In this document: positions 11,617-35,268 of the stretch, one piece after another
How positions within the stretch are numbered: position 1 is the stretch's first letter
Layout: the number at the start of each line of letters is the position of its first letter
NCBI RefSeq assembly: GCF_000004075.3
Contig: NC_026657.2
Location: forward strand, 31,404,408 to 31,468,407
Direction: 5' to 3'
Origin: Cucumis sativus
Lineage: Eukaryota; Streptophyta; Magnoliopsida; Cucurbitales; Cucurbitaceae
Length of the DNA: 64,000 bases
Translations under genes and position numbers: made by a program
The notes under the pieces: model-generated
The model's database searches: none
The model's input: the letters and a program-made list of their open reading frames with translations, nothing else
Told to the model about the DNA's origin: nothing

Positions 11617-14600
11617 AAATTCAATTATTATTTTTACAAATTTTGTTTGGATTATTTTTAACTTTTACTCTTATAATATGTTTTTTATTTATAAAATAGT
11701 AAAGTCGAGTCAATTTGATAAATTTTTTACTATTCTTTTTTAAAAAAACTTTTTTCAATTATTGTTTTATTTATAACTTTTCTCGACTCAATTTTGATGA
11801 TCATTAGCTAACTCCTATAAAAACCTCAACATATATATTATTCTTTTATCATGATTTACAATATTTATCCAATTAATAATAAAATAACTTAAAATTTTAT
11901 GTAATAATGCTATATAATTTATTTGTACTTTATACTTAAATTAATCGTAATCAAATAACTATTTTAGCTATTAAATCATAAACTAAAAATAACCGAATAA
12001 ACTCAACCAATCAAATTGTCATATTGACTTCACTTTACTAATTTATAAATAAATTAAAAAACATATTATAGGACTAAAAATAAAAATAATCAAACAAAAA
12101 TCAGTAAAAAAAACTAATTTAATTTAATAGTTCAAATATTATGAAACTTTAAAACTCAAAAATTGTGATCGATTAGGATGCATCAATTCAATTCTCTATG
12201 CACCCAATAAAATATTGTCACACGTAGTAATTTAGTTTTTCCAACAACTATTTTTTAAAAGAGTTACATTTATATGGTTGATAAAGGAGGGGGCAAGGTG
12301 ATTAATTGAGTCGTAACAAATACATTCTTTAAAAAAGAGCAATAAATATAGTTTACCAAAGTGTTGTTGTCACACTAGCAAAATGGATGGTCACAACATT
12401 ACAAAGTTAAATAATAAATTGACCGATTTAGTCGATATTAATTCATTGTCAATAAAATTTAATATTATCCGTAAATTTGTAGGGTCCATTTTATGGATTA
12501 ACCGACCAAATCCGCTTATCCGTTTCATGTTACTATTAATTTACAATCAATCTTTTTTCATATGCTTTTATTTTTATTGGACGGTGTTCTTCTTTTTTGG
12601 AAAAATAACACTATCAAATTAGAATTTAAACAATTAATCTTCTATTAAAATATATTTTATATTCAAATCTAGTTTTTTCTTCTTAAATTGGACTAACAAA
12701 GTAAACAAAGCTAACTTTTTTGTTGTTTTATTTTACATTTTGAATATGGTTCAATATATAAAAAGAATACATGAAATATAAATATAAATATCCATTATCA
12801 ATAACAAAATTATATTGTTGTAGAACGAGTTGTTTTTTATTTATTTATTTATTTCTAATGCCATCGAATAATTTTGAATCTTATTTATTTCTCAATTTTG
12901 TAATTCGCTAGTTTACTCGATTTATCAAATTACTAAATAACAGTAGTGTGAACTGTGTTTAATGGAAAGAATTTCATTTTGTTTTCTTTCCACTAATTAA
13001 TTGAAGGATAAATAATCCTCATTTTCGTAATTAAAAACATGAAAATAAGAAAAATGAAGAAAAATGTGATCATATTAAAAAAAAATTGAAAGACTGATGT
13101 GATTGACTTTTTGTAGATTGAAATTAGAGAATAAAATTGAGTGGAATATCTTCATGGTGTGAAAAAATCCCCAGAAAAAAGAAAGAAAAAAGAACAAAAA
13201 ATAATCATTATTTATTGAAAAATAGACCACATTTTTTCTCCTATTCAAAAAAAGAAAAAAATGGTCAAAAAGGGATGAAAGGCATTTGCATGATCATGAT
13301 GTGTGGTGTGTTCATCCAAACACATCATCTTCAATGATTTTAATGGTTCCCATATTCCTCATTGTTCTCATGCCATTAAAGCTACCATGCCTTCCATATA
13401 TACACACACACATACATATTACTCAAATTAATAAAATAATTAATTTAACCTAAGTTTTACTTTTTGTTACTTTTGGTGGTTTAAAAAAAAAGAGAAAGAA
13501 CACTCAAGTGGGATTTTGGAGAAGTGGACACATTCAATTGAATGGCTATAATTAAATGTATAACCAAAGTTATTTCACTTCAAGTTCTTGAGTGGGGATG
13601 CTATATCTCTCATTTTAAATGTTATTATTTGACATTTAATTTAATCAAATTACTATTTAACAAGTCCTTTATCAACTTCTAGTGGTTTGTATTTAATAGA
13701 TTTTTTAACTTAGAGAAAATATTAACGTCCAATGTTATTGTTTTAGCATACTCATAAGTTAAAAATTAACTTTAAATAATAGATTTATAACTTTTAAATT
13801 GTTTTGAGAATAAATAAATGCAATATTAACCTAACTTATTGACTTTGTAATTTTAATTTTGAAATAATGTTTAAAGTGGCTAATAGTTATTGGATATATA
13901 AAAATAATTAATGAAAAAAATAAATAAATATATATATTATAACTTCTATCTATTCTTTTAAATTTAATGTATGCATAAAACAAATGTGATGAATCGTTTT
14001 TCTTGTTTATGTTTGTTATTTGTCACTTTTTAAGAAACTTTTGTAATCGATGATGCAATTTAAAAAATTTTTTTTTTTGCATAATCAAGTAATATTTAAA
14101 CTATAAATAAGAGAATACATAAAAAAAATAGAAACAACCAATATTTATCCAACACGTTTATTCTCATTCATATATTGAATAAGAAAACAAAAAACATAAA
14201 TAGCTTTCATACATGTTTTTAGCTTTTAAAATATATGTAAACAATAAACAAAAAAATTGTCAAATTAGGTCTTCGTCTAAAAACAAGATAACATTATTTA
14301 GAATAAAATAAAATGATAAGATGAGGTAGATTGTAAATATATAAAATATATTTGTTGTGTATTGCCTTTTTCAGAAATAAAAAAATGTATTTATTATTTT
14401 AATTAGAAAAATTTAAACATTTCGGTAAAGTGCTTTCCAAAAATATCCACCGGCATTTTCGGTTATATCTGAGTTGGAAGTCCATCTCAGCAACCGGTTA
14501 AAGGTCGGTTCATTTTATTTTCCTAATTTCAATGATGTCATTCCCACTCTCCCACGTCACATTCATATTATTATAATTATTATTTGTTCTATTCATTTTT

Positions 14601-15154
14601 AAGAACTAAATACTTACATTGCATTCAACCTTAGTAATTCATTTTTATTTTGTAACAATTTTGTTTTAAGGTGTTACATTTTAGTGTACATAAATATTTC
14701 TAAAACTTAATCTTGCCTACTAAAAATTGACATTAATTTTTACGAGATTTTGATTATACTTTTAAGAATACTATGGTTAAGATTTTAACAATTATTTAAA
14801 TTTGAAAGTATAATGATTAAATTATTATCATTAACATTTATGAACTATTTTTGTTAAAATAAAATAAATAAAAGGTTTTTAATTCATGAGAAGTACACAA
14901 GAGTATATATTTTTTTCCATGAAGTTTGACAACAATTTTCAAAATTATGATTGAAATTAGAAGTTTTTTCAAAAATTGAAAATTGTTTATATTCCATAAA
15001 ACAAAACTAATATATTACCTTTAATTTTTCTTTTAATCAAATATTATATTTTTTATAATTTTTCTTTTAATCAAAAATTGAAAATCGTTAGTTTGGGAAT
15101 AAAATTTGTTTTTAGGTATGAAGGTACATTTGGCCTCTAGTTTTTTATTTTGTT

Positions 15155-15186
15155 ATATATATATTATATATATATATATATATATT
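15155..15186 (+). repeat. TA dinucleotide microsatellite
   Basis: An almost unbroken run of alternating T and A in the gene-free region. A shorter TA run sits at about 24252-24270 and another at 58327-58348. Candidate polymorphic marker; no function implied. Confidence 0.85.
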
Positions 15187-18100
15187 TTGCTATATTTTAT
15201 ATCTAATCGATTTAAATTATTTTGTTATATTTTATAAATAGTTTTTTTTTTTTGCTCTATTTTACGTTTAAATTATTTTGCTGTATTTTATAAGTATTTT
15301 ATTTATTCATAAAAATTCATTTAAAATTAATAAGTCGATTAAATTGTTATGGGCAATTGTAAAAGGACTTATTAACCCTTTTCTTTTTATATTTTTGTTT
15401 TTGGACTTTTCAACCACATAAAATAAATAAATAAATAAACAAACAAATATTTTATTTCAACTAGTGGCGAACCGATATAGAAAAATAGACGTGTAAGGTG
15501 GGCCCCACACAGAGCCGACGAAAGGGACGCGTGGACAAAGCTGGCCACGAGTTTTACAAAGTGGGCGTGTGGGGTCCACTAGCGAACCAATCAATGGAGG
15601 CACCAAACCAATGATCAGCTGCCACGTTTCGAGTTTCTAAAATGATCCTATTGGAAATGCCTAATCATTGTTGCCACATCGGATTGTAGAAGTTGACTAA
15701 CTCCTTACTCTTCCATCTCACTACCACACATTTAAAAGCCCCCATTATATCCACACTATTAATTTACTTATTCATTTACCTATTATTAATTATAAATAAT
15801 AATCTTTTAATATTTCTTGCATTTTCTAATCACACCCAATTTTTTTTATATATAAAAAAACAATAATCGGTAATCTTGCCTCATGCGCTGTGTTAGAAAA
15901 AGAGGTCGAGGCAAGGTCAACTTCAAAACATATATACTTATCGTATAGTATCAATCTACTTTATATCATCATTCAAAGTTTAATATATATTGACTAAATT
16001 GCAAATCAAGTCCTCAAATTTGAAAAAACTTTCAATTTAATTCACTTGATTTGATAAAAGTTTCACAAATAGTCCCTATGATTAAAAAATATATATTTTT
16101 AATGAGGTCTTATCAAATCATTAAAACTAAACTCTAACATTTTCTACACCACATAGTCCAAATTTATAATTGAACCTAATATATTTTTTAAATGCATCAA
16201 CAAAAAGACTATCACATCAAGATGTCGTGTGTCTTCTTGAATTAATAAAAAAGATTTAAAGAAAAGACATTTACATCAGTTTCAATTAAATTTTAGGTTT
16301 AGATACTTTAATAATTTTGACACAAGACTATGTTAATGTATCGTGACAACAACAACCTAATTTTAGATTATACATATATACACATGATACAAATTAGTAC
16401 ACGTAAATCTCTTAGATTAAAAGTAAAGGGAATTCTTAATTACATTGCACCAGCTAATAGACTTTTTTTTTTAACCTATATAACTCTATCATTTTTTGTT
16501 GTTGTGTGTCTTTATGAAATGGTGAGAAATCAAAATCATCCATATGGTTTATAATAATAATAATAACAACAATCCAACTCTTTATATTATAATGGTATGC
16601 CACATACATATTATTAAAATTTAAAAAATAATAACAATAAAGTTACAACTAATTGACATGTTTCGATTACTCCCTCAACTAAATTTGTTGTTTTTACACT
16701 AATTTATCATTAGATTAGTCGACGACATAATCATTAAGGATAATTAACTTTGGCAAATACATTCCAACATTATCAAACATTTGAATTGTACTTCAAATAG
16801 TGCATTTCGTTTGAAGTTTTAACATAAAAAAGTAATGATCAAAGCCATTTTTTTAGCACGATAATAGCAACAACGAGAACTCAAATTTTCTATCTCTAAT
16901 TAGGACTTATAAATCTTGAATTAAAAGAAAAAGCTACTAGTTGTAAGTTTTCTTTGTTTGTTTAATTGAATAGAGAAGGATGGCAGAAGGGATGAAAAGG
17001 AAAGATATAGAGAAGAAGAAGAAGAGATTAGGAGTTTAATTAAAATGAAATGAAGGAAGGAAGATATTTTGTAGAAATAATGTTAGGGGACCAAATGAAT
17101 TTGCCAGCTAAATGCCAGGTCATACCCTAGTAGAGAAGCCCCCCCTCCAAAGTTGGATTCTTATTTCTTTCTTTCTTTTTTGTTTTTTAAAATCACCATT
17201 CCATTTTTTTCTTTCTTCATTTTCTAATCCTTCCACTTTATTTTTGGAATGTTTAGGTTGAAAATAATTTGATAATGTTTGTTAAAATTGTTTTCGAAAA
17301 GAAAAAAAAAATCATTTTTAGTTTGAACAAAAGTTATCATTTAATTTTTGTGATTCTAAACTATAAAAGCTTACTTATAGATAAATAGATAAAGTCTAAT
17401 AAATAAATTGTAGTTAAAAGAAAATCTAAAATCAATTTATTGGATTTTATCAAATCGTAAAAGAGCTGGGCATCAGAATTGGAATCTTTTAACTTTAGAT
17501 GAAAAAGACTATGCTTACTTCAATTTTAAAGGATAAAACATCTTAATTTCGATTTTTGTTAATTGGTTTGAGAATGATACAATTTTTTCTATCAGATTTG
17601 TGTTTCATTTCAATTTAGTCTTTAGGTTGCAATTTCAAATTTGATTTTTCATTATAAAATCATTTTTAATCATTAAAATTAACAAGAAATAATTATGAAG
17701 TGAAATTTTGATAGCAAAGAAAGATAGAAAAACTTGAATAGTTAAATACCTAAGACGAAAAACGAGCATTTAATGAAAAATCAAGGTCAAAGTTACAAAT
17801 CATAAAAATTACGGACCAACTAAAAATTGAGGCTTAAATTATTAACTTACAACAAAGTCTTATAATAATTTTGTTTAGGCATTAACGCTACTCCTAACTT
17901 CGCACGTTTTTAAAAGTCAAATATAACTCAATCATTAATTTAATAGTTAAAAGTGATATCAAATAAGAAGTTTCGAGTTTGAACTCGTGCCAATATTTGA
18001 GCCTACAATAAATGGTAATGTACATATAGCAATAGAATTTGGTATTTGAAAGGTTTGGAATCCACCATGATATTGGTTGTGGGGGTGTGGGGGTGTGTGA

Positions 18101-18495
18101 CAAACAAACTTTAATGTTTCACTTTTGAGTATTTGAATATTTTGTGGTTCCTCAAATGGGTTTAGATAGGAATCTAAATAATTAGTGTTTGCCTTTTTAA
18201 TTGGGGACACACACAAGTTTCTTTTTTGTCACACCATTATCCCCACTTACACAAAACGTCGTCGTTTTCTCTTCTCTTTAATTGGTTATAATCTTGACTC
18301 GTCAAAATCATGATTCCACATGACAACACTTAACACATCGTGAAAAATGAGTAAAATTCAACTAACATATTGCTAGTACAACAATATCAAAATCAAAGAG
18401 TTTGATTATTTTAACCAGTAAAAACACATACGCATACACACAAGAAGACAATACACCACATAAGATGAAGTATTTCAATTTGGTTCATCCAATTA

Positions 18496-18527
18496 TTTAA
18501 CGATTTTAGTGTTTAACGATTTTAGTG
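18496..18527 (+). repeat. 16-bp perfect tandem duplication
   Basis: TTTAACGATTTTAGTG at 18496-18511 is repeated directly at 18512-18527. Slippage-type repeat in non-coding DNA. Confidence 0.85.
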
Positions 18528-19344
18528 TTTAGAAACTTATCCACTGCAAGATTGAATATATTTTCAACACAATATTTAATTTTAGGTTTAATAAAATTTT
18601 GTTAATTTTATTAAGTGCTGAATAACTCGAGGGCTGGGTCAATTAAATTAAAAAATGAACTTCATAAACTTATTTACACATTTTTCAAGTAAAATGATCT
18701 ATTAAATATAAATGTACATACAAATTTAAAGAATAAACGAGTAATTTTTTTTTAAAGAGAAAATGTTAGCTCACTACAACGACGATGACGTTTCAAATTT
18801 TTCATTGAAACTTAGAGGGTTTTCTACCAAATGATAAAATGATGAACGTACCTCCAAAGTCCAAATAGATAATTTGGGCCATGTAAAGCGGGCCTTTCTT
18901 ATGAGCCTCGTGACGCACAACGGCCCAATAAAAGCCTTTGGCGAATTATATATATATAAGTACTAAATACCCTTATTATTATTTCTAAACATTTATTTTC
19001 TTCCGAATAATAGTCTTATCATTGTTTTTATTTTCTTTTAATTATTTTAAATGAAAAACTACTAATATTTAAAAACAACATTCGTTTTTTTTAGAGAAAT
19101 GAAATAGTGATTTCCTTAATAGTAGTACTATACATAGTGGAAAATGGAAATTATTGGATTTTTAAAAAACCCATAGAAAAGGAGAACTTTTTTTAATTGC
19201 TTAAGTACAAATTAAGCAATACGTCCAAAAATAACAATCATATATATATATAGAAACAGTAATCTTGCGTTTATCTTGTGATATCTTAAATAACAAGTAA
19301 GTTGATTAAATAAAACAAAAAAGGTTTAACCTAACAATAATTAT

Positions 19345-19425
19345 TGTCAAGAATGGGATTCGAACCCATGCCCTTTCGGACCAGTACCTGAAACTGGCGC
19401 CTTAGACCAACTCGGCCATCTTGAC
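19345..19425 (-). tRNA. tRNA-Leu (anticodon CAG)
   Basis: Read on the minus strand from 19425, the sequence folds as a class II tRNA. The acceptor stem GTCAAGA pairs with TCTTGAC (7 bp), followed by discriminator A. The D-arm reads TGGCCGAGTTGGTCTAAGGC. The anticodon stem CCAGT/ACTGG encloses the loop TTCAGGT with anticodon CAG, there is a long variable arm, and the T-arm contains GGTTCGAATCC. It decodes CUG. A CAA triplet just upstream (read in the minus direction) and a T-run about 25 bases past the 3' end fit plant RNA polymerase III tRNA genes. No intron is present and CCA is not encoded, as expected for a nuclear gene. Confidence 0.96.
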
Positions 19426-20034
19426 ATTTTGAGAAAAGGAAGTTCACAAAGTTATTTTATATTGATATTGATAATTTGTTTTATATATTTGCGATTTACT
19501 CATACTTGTGATGTTACTTTTTCCAAATTGTTGTAGTTATTTATTTTTAATACTTAATTTTGAAGCTAAATCATCTTGGAAAGATTAATAACAATAACAA
19601 AAGGAAAATGGTGAGGAGAAAAAGAATTGCGATGTTAATTAAGTGTTAGAGCCAAAGTTTTTTTTGTTTCGCTAAATGCATATAAACCACAAAAGCATAT
19701 ATAAAAAGAGAGAGAGAGAAAAAAAAAGAACAAAAATAATAATGTGGCCCTTTAGAAGAAGAAGTACCAATGGAAGCAGATTCCATGGCGATTCAATAAC
19801 ATTACCTTTTGCTCTGATTTGGCGACCTACTGTTGTTGCTATATGACCCGTTTATCAGTTGCCACCCGTTTCTCACTCCTCTTCTTCTTCAACTTCAATC
19901 TCAACCTCAACCTCAGACTCAAACCCATCTCTTTTCTCTCTCTCCTCAACCTCTCTCGTCTCTCTCTTTCCACTCTTCATCTCTGCAAGTCCTTCGTTCG
20001 TCTTCTTGCCTCCAAAACCCTAGCCCTTTTCACC
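19426..20034 (+). promoter_or_regulatory. Promoter and 5' leader of the UBP8-type gene
   Basis: A TATA-like TATATAAAAA at 19698-19707 is followed by a GA microsatellite. A leader beginning near 19735 is inferred. The leader is CT-rich (19860-20020) and contains a 34-codon upstream ORF (19742-19846) plus an ATG at 19843 that is in frame with the protease. No other gene is seen in this interval. Confidence 0.5.
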
Positions 20035-31697
<11,663 letters not shown>

Positions 31698-34600
31698 TCT
31701 GGTAAAAGTTCTACACATGGTTTTGAAGGTTAGTGTTTTAGACAACACCTTACACACCTACACACACTCCCCAAAAAGGAGTTTTTTCTGGTTTACTTTG
31801 TTTAGGAGATCTTCTCCCTTACTACATCATCACTGTTATACAACTGTATTATGTTTGGGAGACAAGAAAAGAAGAAGAAAAAGGAAACTTACGTACAGCA
31901 AGAAAAGCACTTTTGGGGGGACAAGTATAAGATTTTTGCCTCCCACCATAGGGATACGTCTGTAATTCCTTGTGTATATATTACTCACTGCAAGAAGAAA
32001 GTCTTCACCCAAGCTTTCAATTATTGAAATGGAGAAAAAAGCAGCATCTCTTTTGGTTACTTTCATTTCTTAATTTTTTTTGTAAAGTATTTGATGGTAT
32101 GAAATTAAGGAGGGTGAGAGGAAATTCTCAAGAAATTAATGATCAACTTACCTTGAATTAAGTGCTTTTAGTCTACATCTTTTTATTTTGTTCTTTCGTG
32201 GAAAGTAGCAAAATAAATGAACATTTTTTCGACAAACATTCATAACAGTTCCTGACAATGGAAATTGGTCGGTTAATGTTTAGGTCATATTTATCCATAT
32301 GTAATGAAAATTGGTGTAATTGTAATGAGATTATATGGATGAATCAATAATAATGGATATAATATAAATCTTCATAGTATTTAGATTATTTTTGATTATG
32401 TTTACTTAAGATAATGAATATGTTATATTTACAATAATGAGAAAAGGGGTGGGTTTTACTAACTTCTCGATTAGATTCAATCTCCTCAACTTCTCAACCA
32501 TAAATTGTAATTTTAAATTGGATTTTATATTTGATTACGTTTACACAACATAGGTATGCAATAACAAAACATTAGTGGTTCATCACAATCTCTCATTTCA
32601 AATTTTCATTTTGTGATGTATTAAAGATATGAAAGATAGTTGAAAACTTCAACCTAACGGAAATAAAAAATTTCCTTAATCCACCAAGCTGTTATGATTT
32701 ATATGGAATTGGTTGGGTTCGTAGGTTAAATTTTTTTAAACATCCCTAATACACAATGTTCTTCAACTGCTTATTTGTCTTTTAACTATTGAATGTCAAA
32801 TGGCTTGTATTAATTAATATATATCTATGGGATGGGTATGAGTTTGACTTTATTTTAATATAACCTATTATTGTAAGCTTTTAATTGTTATTAATGAGAG
32901 TAGTTTCTTGTTGTGACCATGAAATCTAAATTTTCAAATAAACTAAATTATTATATTTTAAAAATGAACTTAAATCTAAAGTGCAATTAATATAAGGGAA
33001 TTATTCAATTTCAACACCAAATTAAATAGGTATGTGTCATTTTCTCATTTATTTTATGGGGTACAATTTATTATATAAGTATGAAACAAAATTTATTACG
33101 ATCCCACATTTGATTTTTTTTTATATAAATAAAATTGATAGCTAATTTCTTATAGCATTAAATATTTGGACTAATAATAAAAGTAAGTCTACTTAAGATG
33201 TTTTTCATACACAAAAACGAATCAATTAAAACCCTCAATATGTACTAAAAATAAAGCTAATAAGAGAAGAGAATCCTTCTATTAAACATATAGTTTATTG
33301 ATTATTTAATAACATAAGTTTTAAATTCAAATTCTATTATTACTTAATAAACTAAATTAGATTACTCTGCCAATATTTTTTTTAGATTTGAGTTAAAACA
33401 GCAGAATAAGAAAATTATTAAATGCTACGGTCACAATCTCGACTTATGAGTATGATAGAAAAAATCTTAATCTCCACCTTCTAAGAAAGAAAGAGAAAGA
33501 TCTTTTAATGAAATCTTAGAAAATATCTAAACTTGTGATAAATTGTTATCATCCCTAAATCTTATCGGATTAATACTAAAAGAATTGACTTAGTTTGTCA
33601 CTCTCCTATAAGGTTTCAAAGATGAGGCTACCATTACACACAAACTAACCAAACTAACAGTCCAAATTCATTAGCTTCAATCTCTGTTCAGGACGATTAT
33701 CTAGAAATAATCAGTGGGGGGTTGAATGTGAATTAGGAAAGGTTGAGAATTTTGGATTCAGTTGACTATTCAACAACCAATTTCAGCGTAAGAACGAAGG
33801 CAAGGACGTGACCATCATTCATTCATTCATTCATTCACTGAATGACGTTTCCTTCGAATATTACAAAGCTGAGGCCCCGCGCCAAATCCCCAATTCCTTT
33901 TTCTTTCTCTCCTTTCCCTTCCTTTTCCTTCGCCATTATAGTTTTCTTCTGGACCCATCTTCTTGATTTGCTCCAAATCACTCACTGTTTATCACTTTTT
34001 CTGTTTTCCTTCAACCCCACCTCGAAAAGAGGCTGCTCTGCTCGATTTTTACTAGTTCTTGCCATTGGGGATGAGTTAACTTAGCGTATTCAAACAAACC
34101 CTTTGTGGGTTTCATTTGATTCTTCTTCTATCGCACTTTTTTGGTGGATTCGATTGCTTCTTGAAACGTGTGATTTAGCGGTGGAGTGAGTTAATCCCAA
34201 GGGCGAAACGAACGCCTGACACTGACCCTGTTTCTGGATTTGCTCTTATCAGCTGGCTTTGTCTCCTCAGCGATAACCGATGTGATTTGTATCAAGTCTT
34301 ATTGAGATCTGCATTTACTGTCGGGGAATTTTATTCTGGAAGAGTTGGAGATGTTTATATATGCTGACTGGTCAATCCTCAAACAGCTTCAATAGTGAAA
34401 CATTTGGAGTTTTCTTACTGTAGTTCCATCTGGGTACTTCTACCAATAATTCTGATGATTAACAGTACATATCATGTGTTTACTGTGCTTTGATTTTCTA
34501 AGCTTTACTGTCGCACTGAAACTTTTGTAGATCTCTGAAAAGGAGAGTTTTGGAAAGCCTTCTTTACCGGGAGAAAGGGGGGTGTTATGTCATCATTGAA

Positions 34601-35268
34601 ATTTGCTTTTATTTGAACCTTTGTGTTGAATACGTGTGAATGCATTTCTTTTTATCTTTTGTGGGTTTGATTTATTGTTTTATTGGTTGGTAAGGATTAC
34701 TTTTATGTAAAGCTATACGATGATGGTGAGTTTGCTTAAATGGCATGTGCTATTCATTCAATTTAGGAAAATTCTAATAAGTAAGATTCCTATGAGCTTG
34801 TTGGCTAGCATTTTGGAACTTGCAAGATCTTCTGTTAAGATTTGTTTGGTAATTTGTAAGTAATGTTCTTCTTCCTAAGGATTCGATTGTCATTTAAAGC
34901 TGTTTATATCTTCCTATACGTACTAGTGTGCTTCATTTGATGTCAACAAGGGATGTTAATTATTTCCTCAACCCACTTTCTATTTATCTGCTACAAATTT
35001 GAACCCAAGTTCTTCAAATGTTTTGCTTAAAGTATTTACAGTCGACCAAGTTTGAGTAAGGTACTAAGGTTTCAATAAACCTGTGATTGAATGGCTACTG
35101 ATGATGTATTTTCATTGTTCTGGTTCAGTTTCTCGGAACTTTATTAACACCATCCATCTCATAAAAATCTAGGAGGTGATTCTGAAGACAAGGTGAAAAT
35201 TATTGCATCCTTTTCCCTGGTGCCTTCTGACAGAATACATTTGTTCTTTTTTTAAGTTCAAATGCAAG
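31698..35268. other. Protease 3' region, AT-rich spacer and START-like gene leader
   Basis: 31698 to about 32220 is the likely 3' untranslated region of the protease gene. About 32220-33780 is AT-rich spacer without any supported gene. From about 33800 the composition changes: an ATTC microsatellite (33818-33837), GC-richer sequence and CT-rich leader DNA mark the promoter and first, non-coding exon of the START-like gene. Its leader must be spliced or very long, because the first family-like codon is at 35269. The exact leader exons could not be fixed. Confidence 0.5.
33879..33886 (-). promoter_or_regulatory. Candidate E2F site near the START-like gene promoter
   Basis: GCGCCAAA reads TTTGGCGC on the minus strand and fits the E2F consensus TTTSSCGC. 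It lies in the GC-richer promoter-like segment upstream of the START-like gene. One 8-mer match is weak evidence on its own. Confidence 0.3.

Larger units (their letters stand above)
7716..19344. other. Gene-free AT-rich region of about 11.6 kb
   Basis: The first 350 bases are the purine-rich 5' leader and promoter of the C2 gene (read leftward). Beyond that no protein gene can be supported. The longest open frame (10534-11106) is low-complexity and family-less. The DNA is mostly A+T with homopolymers, a TA microsatellite near 15155-15186, a polypurine stretch near 16970-17030 and short tandem duplications. GC-richer islands stand out at about 10785-10930, 14435-14565, 15470-15735 and 18875-18960; they are listed separately under findings. 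This DNA may hold distal regulatory elements, non-coding transcripts or relics; the sequence alone does not decide. Confidence 0.6.

Noticed and set aside
13275-13332. Imperfect inverted words (GATGTGTGGTGTG and CAAACACATCATC) considered as a microRNA hairpin
   Set aside because: Arms pair over too few bases, and neither arm matches a microRNA family I know.
15672-15735. GCCACATCG followed by TTTAAAAG, resembling the USE and TATA of plant snRNA promoters
   Set aside because: Spacing between the two words is about 50 bases, larger than in polymerase II snRNA genes, and no snRNA sequence follows.
33842-34084. 80-codon open frame beginning ATGACG
   Set aside because: CT-rich, Phe/Ser/Pro-rich translation typical of a leader exon. 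It lies where the START-like gene's 5' leader is expected.
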